Source of the DNA: Sphingomonadales bacterium
Lineage (GTDB): Bacteria; Pseudomonadota; Alphaproteobacteria; Sphingomonadales; Sphingomonadaceae
Direction of reading: 5' to 3'
DNA: 64,000 nucleotides
NCBI GenBank assembly: GCA_018971065.1
Contig: JAGWVC010000004.1
Coordinates: forward strand, 15,476-79,475
This document shows, piece after piece, positions 26,248 through 35,262 of this stretch (positions within the stretch are counted from its first letter, which is position 1; the number at the start of each line of letters is the position of its first letter). Position numbers and translations under genes: made by a program. The notes below the pieces were generated by a model. It saw only the letters and a list, made by a program, of their open reading frames with translations, was not told the DNA's origin and searched no databases.

Positions 26248-26321
26248 AGCCGTTCATCCCCGGCGCGTTGATTTTTGCCGCTTCCAACCGGGCGGGTGAT
26301 ACCCCATATCCCGCGCCGACG

Positions 26322-26867
26322 ATGCCTTACGAACCGCCCCCCGAGCTGGCCGCGCTGTCGCTGGCCGAAATTGCCGCCTTGCTGCGGGCGCGCAAGCTGC
26401 CGCCGGTATGCGAATGGCAGCCCGCCCATACGCTCGACAGTGAAATGCGAATCGCCGCCGATGGCCGCTGGTTTCACCAGGGGGGCGAGATCCGCCGCCC
26501 GGCGATGGTCCGCGCGTTTTCCAGCCTGCTGACCCGTGACGCCACCGGGCAGCACTGGCTGGTCACTCCCGCCGAACGCCAGTCGATCGCGGTCGAGGAT
26601 GCCGCCTTCATCGCCGTCGATGTCCAGCCGCGCGACGACGCACTGGTGTTCCGCCTCAACACCGACGAATTCGTGATCGCCGGGCCGGACCACCCGATCG
26701 TCGCGCGCGGCGATGCCGATACGCCCGCGCTCTATGTCGCGGTCCGCAATGGCCTCGAAGCCCGGCTGAACCGCAGCACGTATGGCCAGCTTGCCGACCT
26801 TGCGCTGGAATCGGGCAACCTGTCGGTCACCAGCCAGGGCGTCGCATTCGCGCTGGTGCCGGCATGA
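26322..26867 (+). CDS. DUF1285 domain protein
   Basis: A 181-residue soluble protein. The stretch DSEMRIAADGRWFHQGGEIRRPAMVRAFSSLL (seen in overlapping parts) and the later HWLVTPAER match the DUF1285 pattern. Function is unknown. The ATG at 26322 follows a 74-base gap after ferredoxin; the upstream extension of the frame has no family match. Its stop overlaps the NUDIX start as ATGA, continuing the plus-strand run. Confidence 0.85.
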   Translation: MPYEPPPELAALSLAEIAALLRARKLPPVCEWQPAHTLDSEMRIAADGRWFHQGGEIRRPAMVRAFSSLLTRDATGQHWLVTPAERQSIAVEDAAFIAVDVQPRDDALVFRLNTDEFVIAGPDHPIVARGDADTPALYVAVRNGLEARLNRSTYGQLADLALESGNLSVTSQGVAFALVPA

Positions 26868-27457
26868 GCGCGCTGTTCACCCGCCTTGCCGAACGCCACG
26901 CCAGTGGCCACGCCCGCGACGACATCACGCTGCACGTCGATACGCGCGTGCCCGACGATACGCCGTTCCGTGCCGCCGCCGTCCTGGCCGCGATTACCGA
27001 GCGTGATCGGCCGGGTGTGCTGCTGATCCACCGCCCCTCGAACATGCGCGCCCACCCCGGCCAGATCGCGTTCCCCGGTGGCAAGATCGATGGCGACGAG
27101 ACCCCGGTCGATGCCGCGCTGCGCGAGGCGCACGAGGAACTGGGCATCCCCACCGACCGGGTGCGGATCGTCGGTTCGGGCGATCTCTACCGCACCGGCT
27201 CGGGCTTCGAGATCACCCCGGTGATCGGCGTGATCCCGCCCGATCTGACGCTGAACCCCAATCCGCAGGAGGTTGCTCAGTGGTTCGAGGCACCGCTCGA
27301 CTTCGTGCTCGATCCCGCCAACCAGCAGCGCCTCGAAGTCGAGCACGAGGGCGCGATTCATCATTCGTGGATGATCCGCTGGCAAAGCCATGAAATCTGG
27401 GGGGTAACGGCGGGCCTGCTGGTCAACCTCTCGCGCCGGCTGGAGTGGCTTTCGTAG
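26864..27457 (+). CDS. NUDIX hydrolase, CoA pyrophosphatase type
   Basis: A 197-residue enzyme. The NUDIX box is GGKIDGDETPVDAALREAHEELGI, shown here as GGKIDGDE ... REAHEELG, with all metal-binding Glu residues present. The preceding HPGQIAFPGG segment is typical of the NudL/CoA-diphosphatase group, which cleaves CoA and related pyrophosphates. It overlaps DUF1285 and is followed 1 base later by the CCA-transferase gene. Confidence 0.9.
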   Translation: MSALFTRLAERHASGHARDDITLHVDTRVPDDTPFRAAAVLAAITERDRPGVLLIHRPSNMRAHPGQIAFPGGKIDGDETPVDAALREAHEELGIPTDRVRIVGSGDLYRTGSGFEITPVIGVIPPDLTLNPNPQEVAQWFEAPLDFVLDPANQQRLEVEHEGAIHHSWMIRWQSHEIWGVTAGLLVNLSRRLEWLS

Positions 27458-27458
27458 C

Positions 27459-28622
27459 ATGGACAGGCTTCCTGAAGCTGACTGGACGCGCCGCGACGAC
27501 CTCGCCGCGCTGGTCGCGGCGCTGGGGCCGGGCCAGTCCCGTTATGTCGGCGGCGCGGTACGCGACACGCTGCTGCGCGTCGCGGTCAAGGACATCGACG
27601 TCGCCACCCCGCTGCGGCCGGAGGCGGTGATCGAGCGTTGCGCCACGGCGGGGATCAAGGCGCTGCCCACCGGCCTTGCCCACGGCACCGTCACGGCGTT
27701 GCTATCCGGCGGCAATGTCGAGATCACCACGCTGCGCCACGATCTGGCCACCGATGGCCGCCACGCCGAAGTCGCCTTCACCGCCGATTGGCAGGCCGAT
27801 GCCGCCCGGCGCGATTTCACCATCAACGCGCTTTATGCCGATCCCGGCACCGGCGAGGTGTTCGACTGGTTCGGCGGGCTGGACGACCTCGCCGCCCGCC
27901 ACGTCCGCTTCATCGGCGATGCCCGCCAGCGCATCCGCGAGGATCACTTGCGCATCCTGCGCTATTTCCGCTTCCAGGCGCGGTTCGGCGGCACGCCACC
28001 CGATGCCGAGGCCGAAGCGGCGGTGCGCGATCTGGCCGCCACGCTGAAAGGCCTGTCGCGCGAACGCATCGGCATGGAGTTGCTCAACCTGCTGGGCCTG
28101 CCCGATCCCGCGCCCACCGTCGCGCGCATGGGCGAACTCGGCGTGCTGGCGGTGATCCTGCCCGAAGCCGATCCCGCCGCGCTGACCGCGCTGATCGCCG
28201 CCGAAACCCGCGCCGCGATGGCGCCCGATGCCCTGCGCCGTCTCGCCGCGCTGCTGCCGCCGCAAGTGGCGTTGGCCGAACAGGTCGCCGCCCGTTTCCG
28301 CCTGTCCAGCGCGCAGAAAAAACGCCTTGCCCTCGCCGCCGCGCGCGATGCCACCCCGGGCGATCCGCGCGCGCTGGCCTATCGGCTGGGCATGACCGGC
28401 GCGCTCGACCGGCTGCTGATCGCCGGCGCCGATACTACCGCGCTGCATGGCTGGACCCCGCCGGTGCTGCCGCTGAAGGGCGGCGACATCGTTGCGCGCG
28501 GCGTGCAGGCCGGGCCGGAAGTGGCGCGCATCCTGCAGGCGGTGGAAGCCCGCTGGGTCGCCGAAGCCTTCCCGCCGCCCGCCCGCGTCGCCGCCATCCT
28601 CGACGAGGAACTGTGCCCATGA
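27459..28622 (+). CDS. CCA tRNA nucleotidyltransferase
   Basis: A 387-residue class II nucleotidyltransferase that repairs or adds the 3' CCA of tRNAs. The head domain has RYVGGAVRDTLL and the catalytic DID at residues 45-47; ARRDFTINALYADP and EDHLRILRYFRFQARFG are the following motifs. The C-terminal third is helical and lacks an HD phosphohydrolase signature. The stop overlaps the start of the aspartic protease gene (ATGA). Confidence 0.94.
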   Translation: MDRLPEADWTRRDDLAALVAALGPGQSRYVGGAVRDTLLRVAVKDIDVATPLRPEAVIERCATAGIKALPTGLAHGTVTALLSGGNVEITTLRHDLATDGRHAEVAFTADWQADAARRDFTINALYADPGTGEVFDWFGGLDDLAARHVRFIGDARQRIREDHLRILRYFRFQARFGGTPPDAEAEAAVRDLAATLKGLSRERIGMELLNLLGLPDPAPTVARMGELGVLAVILPEADPAALTALIAAETRAAMAPDALRRLAALLPPQVALAEQVAARFRLSSAQKKRLALAAARDATPGDPRALAYRLGMTGALDRLLIAGADTTALHGWTPPVLPLKGGDIVARGVQAGPEVARILQAVEARWVAEAFPPPARVAAILDEELCP

Positions 28623-29269
28623 ACAACCTCGTGCCGCTGCTGGACCAGCTCTGGGTGCAGTTGCACATCAACCCGCTGCTGCAACTGGCGTTCGCCGGGC
28701 TGGCGCTGGTGCTGCTGGGGTTTCTGCTGGGCGGCACCAGCCGGGGGCTGGGCGGCTTCCTGCGCGGCATCGGCAACCTGGCGCTGATCGCCGGCCTGCT
28801 GCTGTCGCTGGCGCGGATGCTGCATTTCGACCTCGGCATCGATTTTCCCGATTCGCCCGGCAGCGATGTCGAGGTGTCGGGCAACGAAAGCCGCGTCACG
28901 CTGGCGCCCGACGGTCACTTCTGGCTGCGCGGCACCATCAACGGCGAACCGGCGCGCTTTCTGGTCGATACCGGTGCCACCATCACCACGCTTTCGCCCG
29001 AAACCGCCAACCGCGTCGGGCTGGAACCCGATCCCTCGGGTCGTACCATCACGCTGACCACCGCCAACGGCACCACCGAAGCCACCCGCACCGAAATTCC
29101 CCGCCTGCGCATCGGCTCGATCACCGCGCGGCACCTGCAGGCGGTGGTGTCGCCGGGGATGGACGGCACCAACGTGCTGGGCATGAACTTCCTGTCGCAA
29201 CTGCACTCGTGGCGGGTCGAAGGCCGCACCCTGATCCTCGTCCCGGCCGACCGGCAAAGCGCGGAATAG
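28619..29269 (+). CDS. TIGR02281-type clan AA aspartic protease, membrane-anchored
   Basis: A 216-residue protein with two N-terminal membrane helices (about 22-40 and 46-66), then a retropepsin-like domain whose catalytic Asp117 lies in FLVDTGATITTLS. The flap and hydrophobic-Gly motif appear as VLGMNFLSQL near the C-terminus. A single Asp-Thr-Gly means it must dimerise to be active. The family is common in alphaproteobacteria and its substrates are unknown. The ATG overlaps the preceding stop. Confidence 0.88.
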   Translation: MNNLVPLLDQLWVQLHINPLLQLAFAGLALVLLGFLLGGTSRGLGGFLRGIGNLALIAGLLLSLARMLHFDLGIDFPDSPGSDVEVSGNESRVTLAPDGHFWLRGTINGEPARFLVDTGATITTLSPETANRVGLEPDPSGRTITLTTANGTTEATRTEIPRLRIGSITARHLQAVVSPGMDGTNVLGMNFLSQLHSWRVEGRTLILVPADRQSAE

Positions 29270-29275
29270 CGGCGG

Positions 29276-30010
29276 TCAGCCCCGGTTCCAGTCGAAGCGC
29301 AGCCGGGTTTCCCCGCTCACCGCGCCATCGGTCCCGAAGCGCCGTTCCATGAACACCCCGCGCCCTTCGGCATCCACCGCGATCACCGACGAGCAGCGGG
29401 TGCCGTAAACGGGGTTGCGGATGAACACTGGCGAATAATGCGGCTCCGGCCCGTTGCCCGGCGCCTCGTCGGTCGGGAACGGGGTCGGATCGGCCAGCGC
29501 CGCGAACAGCGCGGCAGGATTGTCGCCTGTGGGCAGCCATGCGGACAAGGCTGTGGATAAGCGTGCGGCCTTGGGCCAGGGCTGGTCGAACGGTCCGTTC
29601 GAAAGGCCATGCACGCCCGGCCCCGGCGCGGCCCGGCGCTCGCCCGGATGATTGGTCAGGAACCGCGCTTCATCCCCGGCCACCGCGAACAGGTTGAACG
29701 GATTGTACGGCGCCACCGCAACCGCCCCGGCATCGCCTTCGCCCAGCAGGTCTGTCACCAGCCCCCCGCGCGACGGCCGATCGGGCAGCGGATAGCCGGG
29801 CACGCGAAAGTTGGTCACCAGCACCAGCCGCCCGGCCGCCGGGTTCACCCCCAGCCAGGTCCCGCCCGAGCGCAGGTCCTGCCCGGCCAGGATGCCGCCC
29901 GGCCACGCGTGCAGCGCTGCCGCCGGGCGTTCATGATACTCGTCACGATTGGCAACGACCACCAGCGGCCATTGCGGATCGGCCCGCCATGCCAGCGCCG
30001 CAACGCACAT
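29276..30010 (-). CDS. NRDE family protein (Ntn-hydrolase-like)
   Basis: A 244-residue protein beginning MCVAALAWRADPQWPLVVVANRDEYHERP, in which Cys2 is the likely N-terminal nucleophile and NRDE is the family signature. Further family segments are GTWLGVN and GTRCSSVIAVD. NRDE proteins include eukaryotic TANGO2-like members; their reaction is unsettled. The gene overlaps the radC stop (TGATG) and is convergent with the aspartic protease gene, 6 bases apart. Confidence 0.9.
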   Translation of the reverse strand: MCVAALAWRADPQWPLVVVANRDEYHERPAAALHAWPGGILAGQDLRSGGTWLGVNPAAGRLVLVTNFRVPGYPLPDRPSRGGLVTDLLGEGDAGAVAVAPYNPFNLFAVAGDEARFLTNHPGERRAAPGPGVHGLSNGPFDQPWPKAARLSTALSAWLPTGDNPAALFAALADPTPFPTDEAPGNGPEPHYSPVFIRNPVYGTRCSSVIAVDAEGRGVFMERRFGTDGAVSGETRLRFDWNRG

Positions 30011-30762
30011 CAGATCAGCCCCTTCGCCTTCAGGCTGACATGCCCTTCGCGCCCGATAATGACGTGGTCGTGTACGGTAATCCCCAGATGCTGTCCGGCT
30101 TCGGCGATGCGGTTGGTGATCTGGATGTCGGCCCGGCTCGGCTGCGGCGATCCCGAGGGATGGTTGTGAACCAGGATCAGCGCCGACGCGCCCAGGTCCA
30201 GCGCCCGTCGGATCACCTCGCGCGGGTGGACTGCCGCCTCGTCGGTGGTGCCTTCGGAAACCAGCTCGTCGGCGATCAGCCGGTTCTTCACGTCGAGGTG
30301 CAGCACCCGCACCCGCTCCACCGTCAGGTGCGCCATGTCGATCGTCAGGTAGTCGATCAGCGCCTGCCAGCTTGCCAGCACCGGCTTCTCGCTGGCGCTG
30401 GTGCGGGCCAGCCGGCGCGCGGCAACGGCCACGACATGCAGCGCGGCGGCGCTGGTCTCGCCCATGCCGGGATGCCGGGCCAGCGCGCGCGGATCGGCGT
30501 TCAGCACCCCGGCCAGGCTGCCGAACCGTTTCACCAGCGCGCGGGCCAGCGGCTTGGTATCGCGCCGGGGAATCGCGGTCATCAGCAGGTATTCCACCAG
30601 TTCGTGATCGGCCAGCGCGTCCTGCCCGCCTTCCAGCAACCGCTTGCGCAACCGGGCGCGATGGCCCGACGGATCATTGCCAGAATCCCGAAGCGCATCC
30701 CGCACGCCATCGCGCACCTCGGCTGGCGAGTGGTCAGTTTCGAACAATTCTCGTTCGCTCAC
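30010..30762 (-). CDS. radC: RadC family JAB-domain protein
   Basis: A 250-residue protein with an N-terminal helix-hairpin-helix region (LARHPGMGETSAAALHVV) and a C-terminal JAB/MPN domain with the metal motif HNHPSGSPQPSRAD. It is often called a DNA repair protein, although the repair role has been disputed in E. coli. The start MSERELFETDHSP is retained. It overlaps the NRDE gene and is divergent from ydbH across 103 bases, so the two units probably share a promoter region. Confidence 0.92.
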   Translation of the reverse strand: MSERELFETDHSPAEVRDGVRDALRDSGNDPSGHRARLRKRLLEGGQDALADHELVEYLLMTAIPRRDTKPLARALVKRFGSLAGVLNADPRALARHPGMGETSAAALHVVAVAARRLARTSASEKPVLASWQALIDYLTIDMAHLTVERVRVLHLDVKNRLIADELVSEGTTDEAAVHPREVIRRALDLGASALILVHNHPSGSPQPSRADIQITNRIAEAGQHLGITVHDHVIIGREGHVSLKAKGLI

Positions 30763-30865
30763 GGAAACTTCCCCGGCCTTGCTTCGTTCATCCTCGGTTC
30801 GGGGGCGAACGGGCAGCAGGGGTCAAGCATTGCCTTTCCCGAGGCTTGCGCGCAAGGGTGGGGTA

Positions 30866-33800
30866 ATGGCCGAGCACGGCGATCCGGATCTGGTGGACGA
30901 AGCCCCCGCGCGGCGCGGCAGCCGTGGCGTGCGGATGGCGGCCGGCACTGCCGTCGCGGTGGTGCTGGCGCTCGGCCTCGGCTGGAGCGTGCGCGAGCGC
31001 CTTGCCAACCGCTTCATCACCCACCAGCTCGATGCGCTGCAACTCAAGGCCCGCTACAAGATCACCACGATCGGCGCGGGTGAACAGATCCTGTCGGATG
31101 TCGTGCTGGGTGATCCCGCCAACCCCGATCTCACCATCGATGAGGTGATCGTTTCCACCGGCTTGCGCGGCGGCGTGCCGGGCGTCACCGGGGTCGCGCT
31201 GGTGCGGCCGCGCTTCCACGGCACGCTGGCCAATGGCCGGGTCAGCTTCGGCAGCCTCGATTCGCTGCTTTACAGCCCGTCGCAGGGCCGGTTCCGCCTG
31301 CCCGACTACCAGCTTTCGATTATCGATGGTCGCGGTACGATCCGCGCGGGCGATGGCATGATCGGGCTGGCCTTCACCGGCGACGGCGCCTTGCGCGATG
31401 GCTTCAACGGTGCGCTCGGCGCCTCGTGGCCCGGCGCCCGGTTCGGTGGCTGCACGCTGGGCAAGGCGGTGTTCGCCGGCCGTGTCACCGTGCGGGGGGA
31501 GCGGCCCGGCCTGTCCGGCCCGCTGGACTTCCGCAACCTGGCCTGCGGCGGCGCTACGGCGCGCTCGGGCCAGTTGAAGCTGGCGCTGAAGGCCGAGCCT
31601 GCGCTCGATTCGGCCAGCGCCGACTATCGCCTTGCCGGCGGTGATGTGGCCGCCGGCGGCGTCCATGTCGAAGCGGTCGGCGGCAGCGGCAACCTGTCGG
31701 TGAAAGGCGGCGCGATCACCGCCCGCTATGCCATCGCCGCAAGCCGCCTTGTCAGCGCCGGGTTCTCGGCGCCGAACCTCGGCGTCGAAGGTATGGTGCG
31801 CAGCGACTCCGGGCTGAAGTCGCTGACCGCCGAAGGCAGCCTTGCCGGAAGCAATCTCACGCCGGGCAAGGCGCTGGCCGCGTCGCTGGCGCAAGCCGCC
31901 CGCAACGCCGACGGCACGCTGGCCGCGCCGCTGCTGGCACAACTGTCCCGCGCGCTGGCACGGGTTGGCGCCGCTAACCGCCTCGATGGTCAATATGTCC
32001 TGCGCAGCCAGGGCGGCGCGCAAAGCGTCATGGTCCCGCAGGCCCGTGTTGTCAGCGGCGGCGAACCGGTGCTGGCGCTGTCACGCTTCGGCGCCGCGCG
32101 TGATGGCAAGGGCAGGCTGGCGCTGTCCGGCAGCTTCCAGAGCGGCGGGCAGGGCCTGCCCGCCATCCACGGCCGCATCGACAGCGGCGGCCTGCAACTG
32201 GCGATGTCCGAATATCGCGCCGGCACCGCCCGGCTGGCGATGCCGCGGATGAGCGTGCGATTCGGCGGCAGCCGCACCGCGTTCGCCGGCACCGTCATTG
32301 CCAGCGGCGCGCTTCCCGGTGGTTCCGCGCAGGACCTTGCCGTGCCCGTCACCGGCGACTGGAACCGGGTCGGGCTGGCGCTGTGGCGCGGTTGCGTGCC
32401 GGTGAAGTTCGCGCGGCTGCAACTGGCGAATCTGGCGCTGTCGCAACAGGCGGTCACGCTGTGCCCGCAGCCGGGCCGGGCGATCGTTGCCACCGGCCCC
32501 GGGGGCCTGCACGTCGCCGCCGGCGCGACTGCGCTGGGGTTGACCGGCACGCTGGCCGGCACTCCGGTCCGGCTGGCCAGCGGACCGGTGGGCTTTGCTT
32601 ATCCCGGCGCGATGGCGGCGAAGGCGGTCGACGTCACGCTGGGCAGCGGGCAGGGGGCCTCGCAATTCCGGCTGGCCAACCTGGTCGCGAAGCTGGGCGG
32701 CTCGCTGGCCGGACACTTCGATGGCGCCGAAGTCAAACTGGCCGCCGTGCCGATCGACCTGGCGCAGGCCAGCGGCGACTGGCGCTATGCCGGGGGCGTG
32801 CTGTCGCTGGACAACGGCGACCTTCGCGTCCTTGATCGCGAAACCGTGGCCCGCTTCCAGCCGCTGGTGGCGCACGATGCCACCCTGACGCTGGCCGATA
32901 GCCGTATCAACGCCCGCGCCACCTTGCGTGAGCCGGTCAGCGATCGCGCGGTGACGAAGCTCGACCTCACGCACGATCTCGGCAACGGGCGCGGGCAGGC
33001 GCGGCTGGCGGTCGATGGCCTCACCTTCGACAAGGGGCTGCAGCCCGATGGGCTTACCCGGCTGGCGCTGGGCGTGGTGGCCAACGCCAGCGGCACCGTG
33101 CGCGGGCAGGGGGTGATCGACTGGACGCCCGACAAGGTCACCAGCCACGGCCGCTTCTCCACGGACGGGCTCGACCTCGCGGCGGCCTTCGGCCCGGCCA
33201 AGGGCATTTCCGGCACGGTGGAATTCACCGACCTGCTGGGCCTGGTGACGAAGCCCGGGCAGGTGCTGAAGATTGCCGAGATCAATCCCGGCATCGCCGT
33301 GGAAGATGGCACCCTGCATTATGCGATGCTGCCGAATCACGTGCTGGCGATCGACGGCGCGCAGTGGCCCTTCCTCGACGGCCGGCTGGAGCTGCTGCCT
33401 ACCCGGATGACGCTGGGTGCCTCGGAAGTGCGGCGCTATGTCCTGAAAGTCAGCGGCATCAGCGCGGAGCGCTTCGTCGAGCGCATGGAAATATCGAACC
33501 TCGCGACCACCGGCAGGTTCGACGGCGAACTGCCGCTGGAATTCGACCAGAACGGCGGCTGGATCAGGGGCGGCCGACTGGTCTCGCGCGCGCCCGGCGG
33601 GAATGTTTCCTATGTCGGCGAGCTGACCTACAAGGACCTCTCGGCGATGGCGAACTTCGCGTTCCAGACGCTGCGCGACCTCGACTACAAGACCATGACC
33701 ATCGGCATGGACGGCCCATTGGCGGGCGAACTGGTCACCCGCGTGTCGATGAGCGGGGTGACCCAGGGGCGCAAGGCGAAGAAGAATTTCATCACCCGGC

Positions 33801-34012
33801 AACTGGCCCGGCTGCCGATCCGCTTCGATGTCAACGTGCGCGCGCCGTTCTACCAGCTCGTCACCTCGTTCAAGTCGTTCTACGACCCCAATTACCTGCC
33901 CGACGTGCGCACGCTGGGGCTGGTCGACGCGCAAGGGCGGCCGATCGCGCGGGCAAGGGAAACCACGGCTGCACAGACCATTCAGCGTTCAGAAAGCGAG
34001 CGTCGTCCATGA
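30866..34012 (+). CDS. ydbH: YdbH family AsmA-like intermembrane transport protein
   Basis: A 1048-residue protein: short cytoplasmic N-tail, one membrane helix at about 23-40 (VRMAAGTAVAVVLALGLGW), then a long periplasmic stretch of repeated beta-strands with almost no hydrophobic segments, the pattern of AsmA-like bridge proteins. The ATG at 30866 follows AAGGGTGGGG; the open frame before it overlaps radC on the other strand. In E. coli YdbH carries phospholipids from the inner to the outer membrane, redundantly with TamB and YhdP. The stop overlaps ynbE. Confidence 0.85.
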   Translation: MAEHGDPDLVDEAPARRGSRGVRMAAGTAVAVVLALGLGWSVRERLANRFITHQLDALQLKARYKITTIGAGEQILSDVVLGDPANPDLTIDEVIVSTGLRGGVPGVTGVALVRPRFHGTLANGRVSFGSLDSLLYSPSQGRFRLPDYQLSIIDGRGTIRAGDGMIGLAFTGDGALRDGFNGALGASWPGARFGGCTLGKAVFAGRVTVRGERPGLSGPLDFRNLACGGATARSGQLKLALKAEPALDSASADYRLAGGDVAAGGVHVEAVGGSGNLSVKGGAITARYAIAASRLVSAGFSAPNLGVEGMVRSDSGLKSLTAEGSLAGSNLTPGKALAASLAQAARNADGTLAAPLLAQLSRALARVGAANRLDGQYVLRSQGGAQSVMVPQARVVSGGEPVLALSRFGAARDGKGRLALSGSFQSGGQGLPAIHGRIDSGGLQLAMSEYRAGTARLAMPRMSVRFGGSRTAFAGTVIASGALPGGSAQDLAVPVTGDWNRVGLALWRGCVPVKFARLQLANLALSQQAVTLCPQPGRAIVATGPGGLHVAAGATALGLTGTLAGTPVRLASGPVGFAYPGAMAAKAVDVTLGSGQGASQFRLANLVAKLGGSLAGHFDGAEVKLAAVPIDLAQASGDWRYAGGVLSLDNGDLRVLDRETVARFQPLVAHDATLTLADSRINARATLREPVSDRAVTKLDLTHDLGNGRGQARLAVDGLTFDKGLQPDGLTRLALGVVANASGTVRGQGVIDWTPDKVTSHGRFSTDGLDLAAAFGPAKGISGTVEFTDLLGLVTKPGQVLKIAEINPGIAVEDGTLHYAMLPNHVLAIDGAQWPFLDGRLELLPTRMTLGASEVRRYVLKVSGISAERFVERMEISNLATTGRFDGELPLEFDQNGGWIRGGRLVSRAPGGNVSYVGELTYKDLSAMANFAFQTLRDLDYKTMTIGMDGPLAGELVTRVSMSGVTQGRKAKKNFITRQLARLPIRFDVNVRAPFYQLVTSFKSFYDPNYLPDVRTLGLVDAQGRPIARARETTAAQTIQRSESERRP

Positions 34013-34305
34013 ACAACTTGAATTTGACCCCGTGTCGCGCTGCTGCGAAAAGGGTGGCCATGACGATGATGGCAATACCACGCGGCGGCAAGGGCAGGGG
34101 GCACGGCAGGCGCCCCGCCGGCGTCGGTTTGATGAAGGCGCTGGGCGTTGCTCTGGCGGCAGGGTTGGTGGCGGGATGCATTACCGTCAACGCGCCATCC
34201 AAGCCGATCGTGATCGAGCTCAACATCAACATCAAGCAGGAAGTCGTCTATCGACTGGCCGCCGATGCGGGCAAGACGATCGACAGCAACAAGGATATCT
34301 TCTGA
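34009..34305 (+). CDS. ynbE: YnbE family outer-membrane lipoprotein
   Basis: A 98-residue lipoprotein: signal segment MKALGVALAAGLVAGC with lipobox LVAGC, then a short mature part (about 42 residues) containing IVIELNINIKQEVVY, which matches YnbE. YnbE joins YdbH to the outer membrane in E. coli by strand addition. The ATG overlapping the ydbH stop gives about 41 residues before the hydrophobic core, an unusually long and basic n-region. An ATG at 34060 preceded by AAGGG is an alternative. The stop overlaps ydbL (TGATG). Confidence 0.85.
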   Translation: MNNLNLTPCRAAAKRVAMTMMAIPRGGKGRGHGRRPAGVGLMKALGVALAAGLVAGCITVNAPSKPIVIELNINIKQEVVYRLAADAGKTIDSNKDIF

Positions 34306-34700
34306 TGGCCCGGGCATTCGCAGCAAGCATCCTCGCAGCCGGCGCGGCGCTGGCCGCCGTGGTGGGTCTGGCCGGCACGGCGGCGGCACAGGGCCGCGAT
34401 CCCGCCTACGCGGCCGCCCGCGCGGCCGGCCATGTGGGCGAACGCGCCGACGGCTACCTCGGCGTGATCGGCGGTGGCTCGCCCGAATTGCGCCGCATCG
34501 CCGAGGACATCAACATCAAGCGCCGCGCGGTCTATGCCGAGCGCGCGCAGGCGCAGCACGCCACGGTCGAGGAATATGCCTTCACCACCGGCTGCAAGCT
34601 GATCGCGCAGACCGAGCCGGGCGAGAAGTACCAGGCGCCCGACGGTTCGTGGCAGACGCGCGGCTCCGGTGCGCCGATGCGTGATTCGCGCTGCCCCTGA
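34305..34700 (+). CDS. ydbL: YdbL family (DUF1318) periplasmic protein
   Basis: A 131-residue exported protein with an N-terminal signal peptide (ARAFAASILAAGAALAAVVG region, cleavage after about residue 28). The DUF1318 core includes RADGYLGVIGGGSPELRRIAEDINIKRRAVYAERA, read as adjacent parts. In E. coli YdbL is a chaperone that prevents YnbE misassembly with YdbH. This completes an ydbH-ynbE-ydbL operon with overlapping codons at both joints. Confidence 0.88.
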   Translation: MARAFAASILAAGAALAAVVGLAGTAAAQGRDPAYAAARAAGHVGERADGYLGVIGGGSPELRRIAEDINIKRRAVYAERAQAQHATVEEYAFTTGCKLIAQTEPGEKYQAPDGSWQTRGSGAPMRDSRCP

Positions 34701-34775
34701 TACCCGGTCCGCAATGCCATGCCGCAACGCCGTGGCGCTTGCTGGGCAAACCCGTAATCACCGCGCCGCTGCCGG

Positions 34776-34804
34776 TTGACTTGGGTTTACCCCCCGCCTA
34801 AGGG
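34776..34804 (+). promoter_or_regulatory. Candidate promoter for the F0 ATP synthase operon
   Basis: TTGACT, a 17-base spacer and TAAGGG lie about 60 bases upstream of the atpI start, in the 162-base gap after ydbL. The -35 box is good, the -10 box weak. The -10 region overlaps a GC-rich inverted repeat (CCCCCGCC-TAA-GGGGGCGG). Confidence 0.35.
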
Positions 34805-34862
34805 GGCGGCGCCTCTGGCGGGCAGCTCTTGCCCAGGCCGATCTTGTGAACGGGGGAATACC

Positions 34863-35201
34863 TTGAGCACGGACAACGGCGGAAGCGAAGAGCAACCCGC
34901 ACGAGACCTCGCTGGCGAGGACACGCGGATCGATGCGCTCGATGCTCGGCTGAAAGCCGCGCGACAGCTCGAGGATCAGCGCAACAAGCCGGCGGCAGGC
35001 GCGGAAGCGGACGAGAATTATCGTCTTGGCAACCGCGTCCTGGCCGAACTGATCGGGGGGATCGGCGGCGGTGCGTTCATCGGCTGGGTCATCGACCGTT
35101 TCGCCGGAACCACGCCCTGGGGACTGTTGGTGGTGATGGCCCTCGGGATCGTCGTCTCCTTCAGAAACATCATCCGGATTTCGACCCGGCGTCCTGATTG
35201 A
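34863..35201 (+). CDS. atpI: ATP synthase protein I-type (AtpI), TTG start
   Basis: A 112-residue small membrane protein. After a hydrophilic N-half there are two membrane helices, about 64-82 (LAELIGGIGGGAFIGWVID) and 87-103 (WGLLVVMALGIVVSFRN). AtpI assists assembly of the c-ring and is the usual first gene of alphaproteobacterial F0 operons. The TTG at 34863 has GGGGGAA and a 4-base spacer; the open frame upstream carries no family match. 61 bases separate it from atpB. Confidence 0.85.
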   Translation: MSTDNGGSEEQPARDLAGEDTRIDALDARLKAARQLEDQRNKPAAGAEADENYRLGNRVLAELIGGIGGGAFIGWVIDRFAGTTPWGLLVVMALGIVVSFRNIIRISTRRPD

Positions 35202-35262
35202 TCCCGTTTTCCGCGGGGCAAGCGGGGCGTTCGTGGCGCACAAGTACAGGTGAGGCTTAAAC

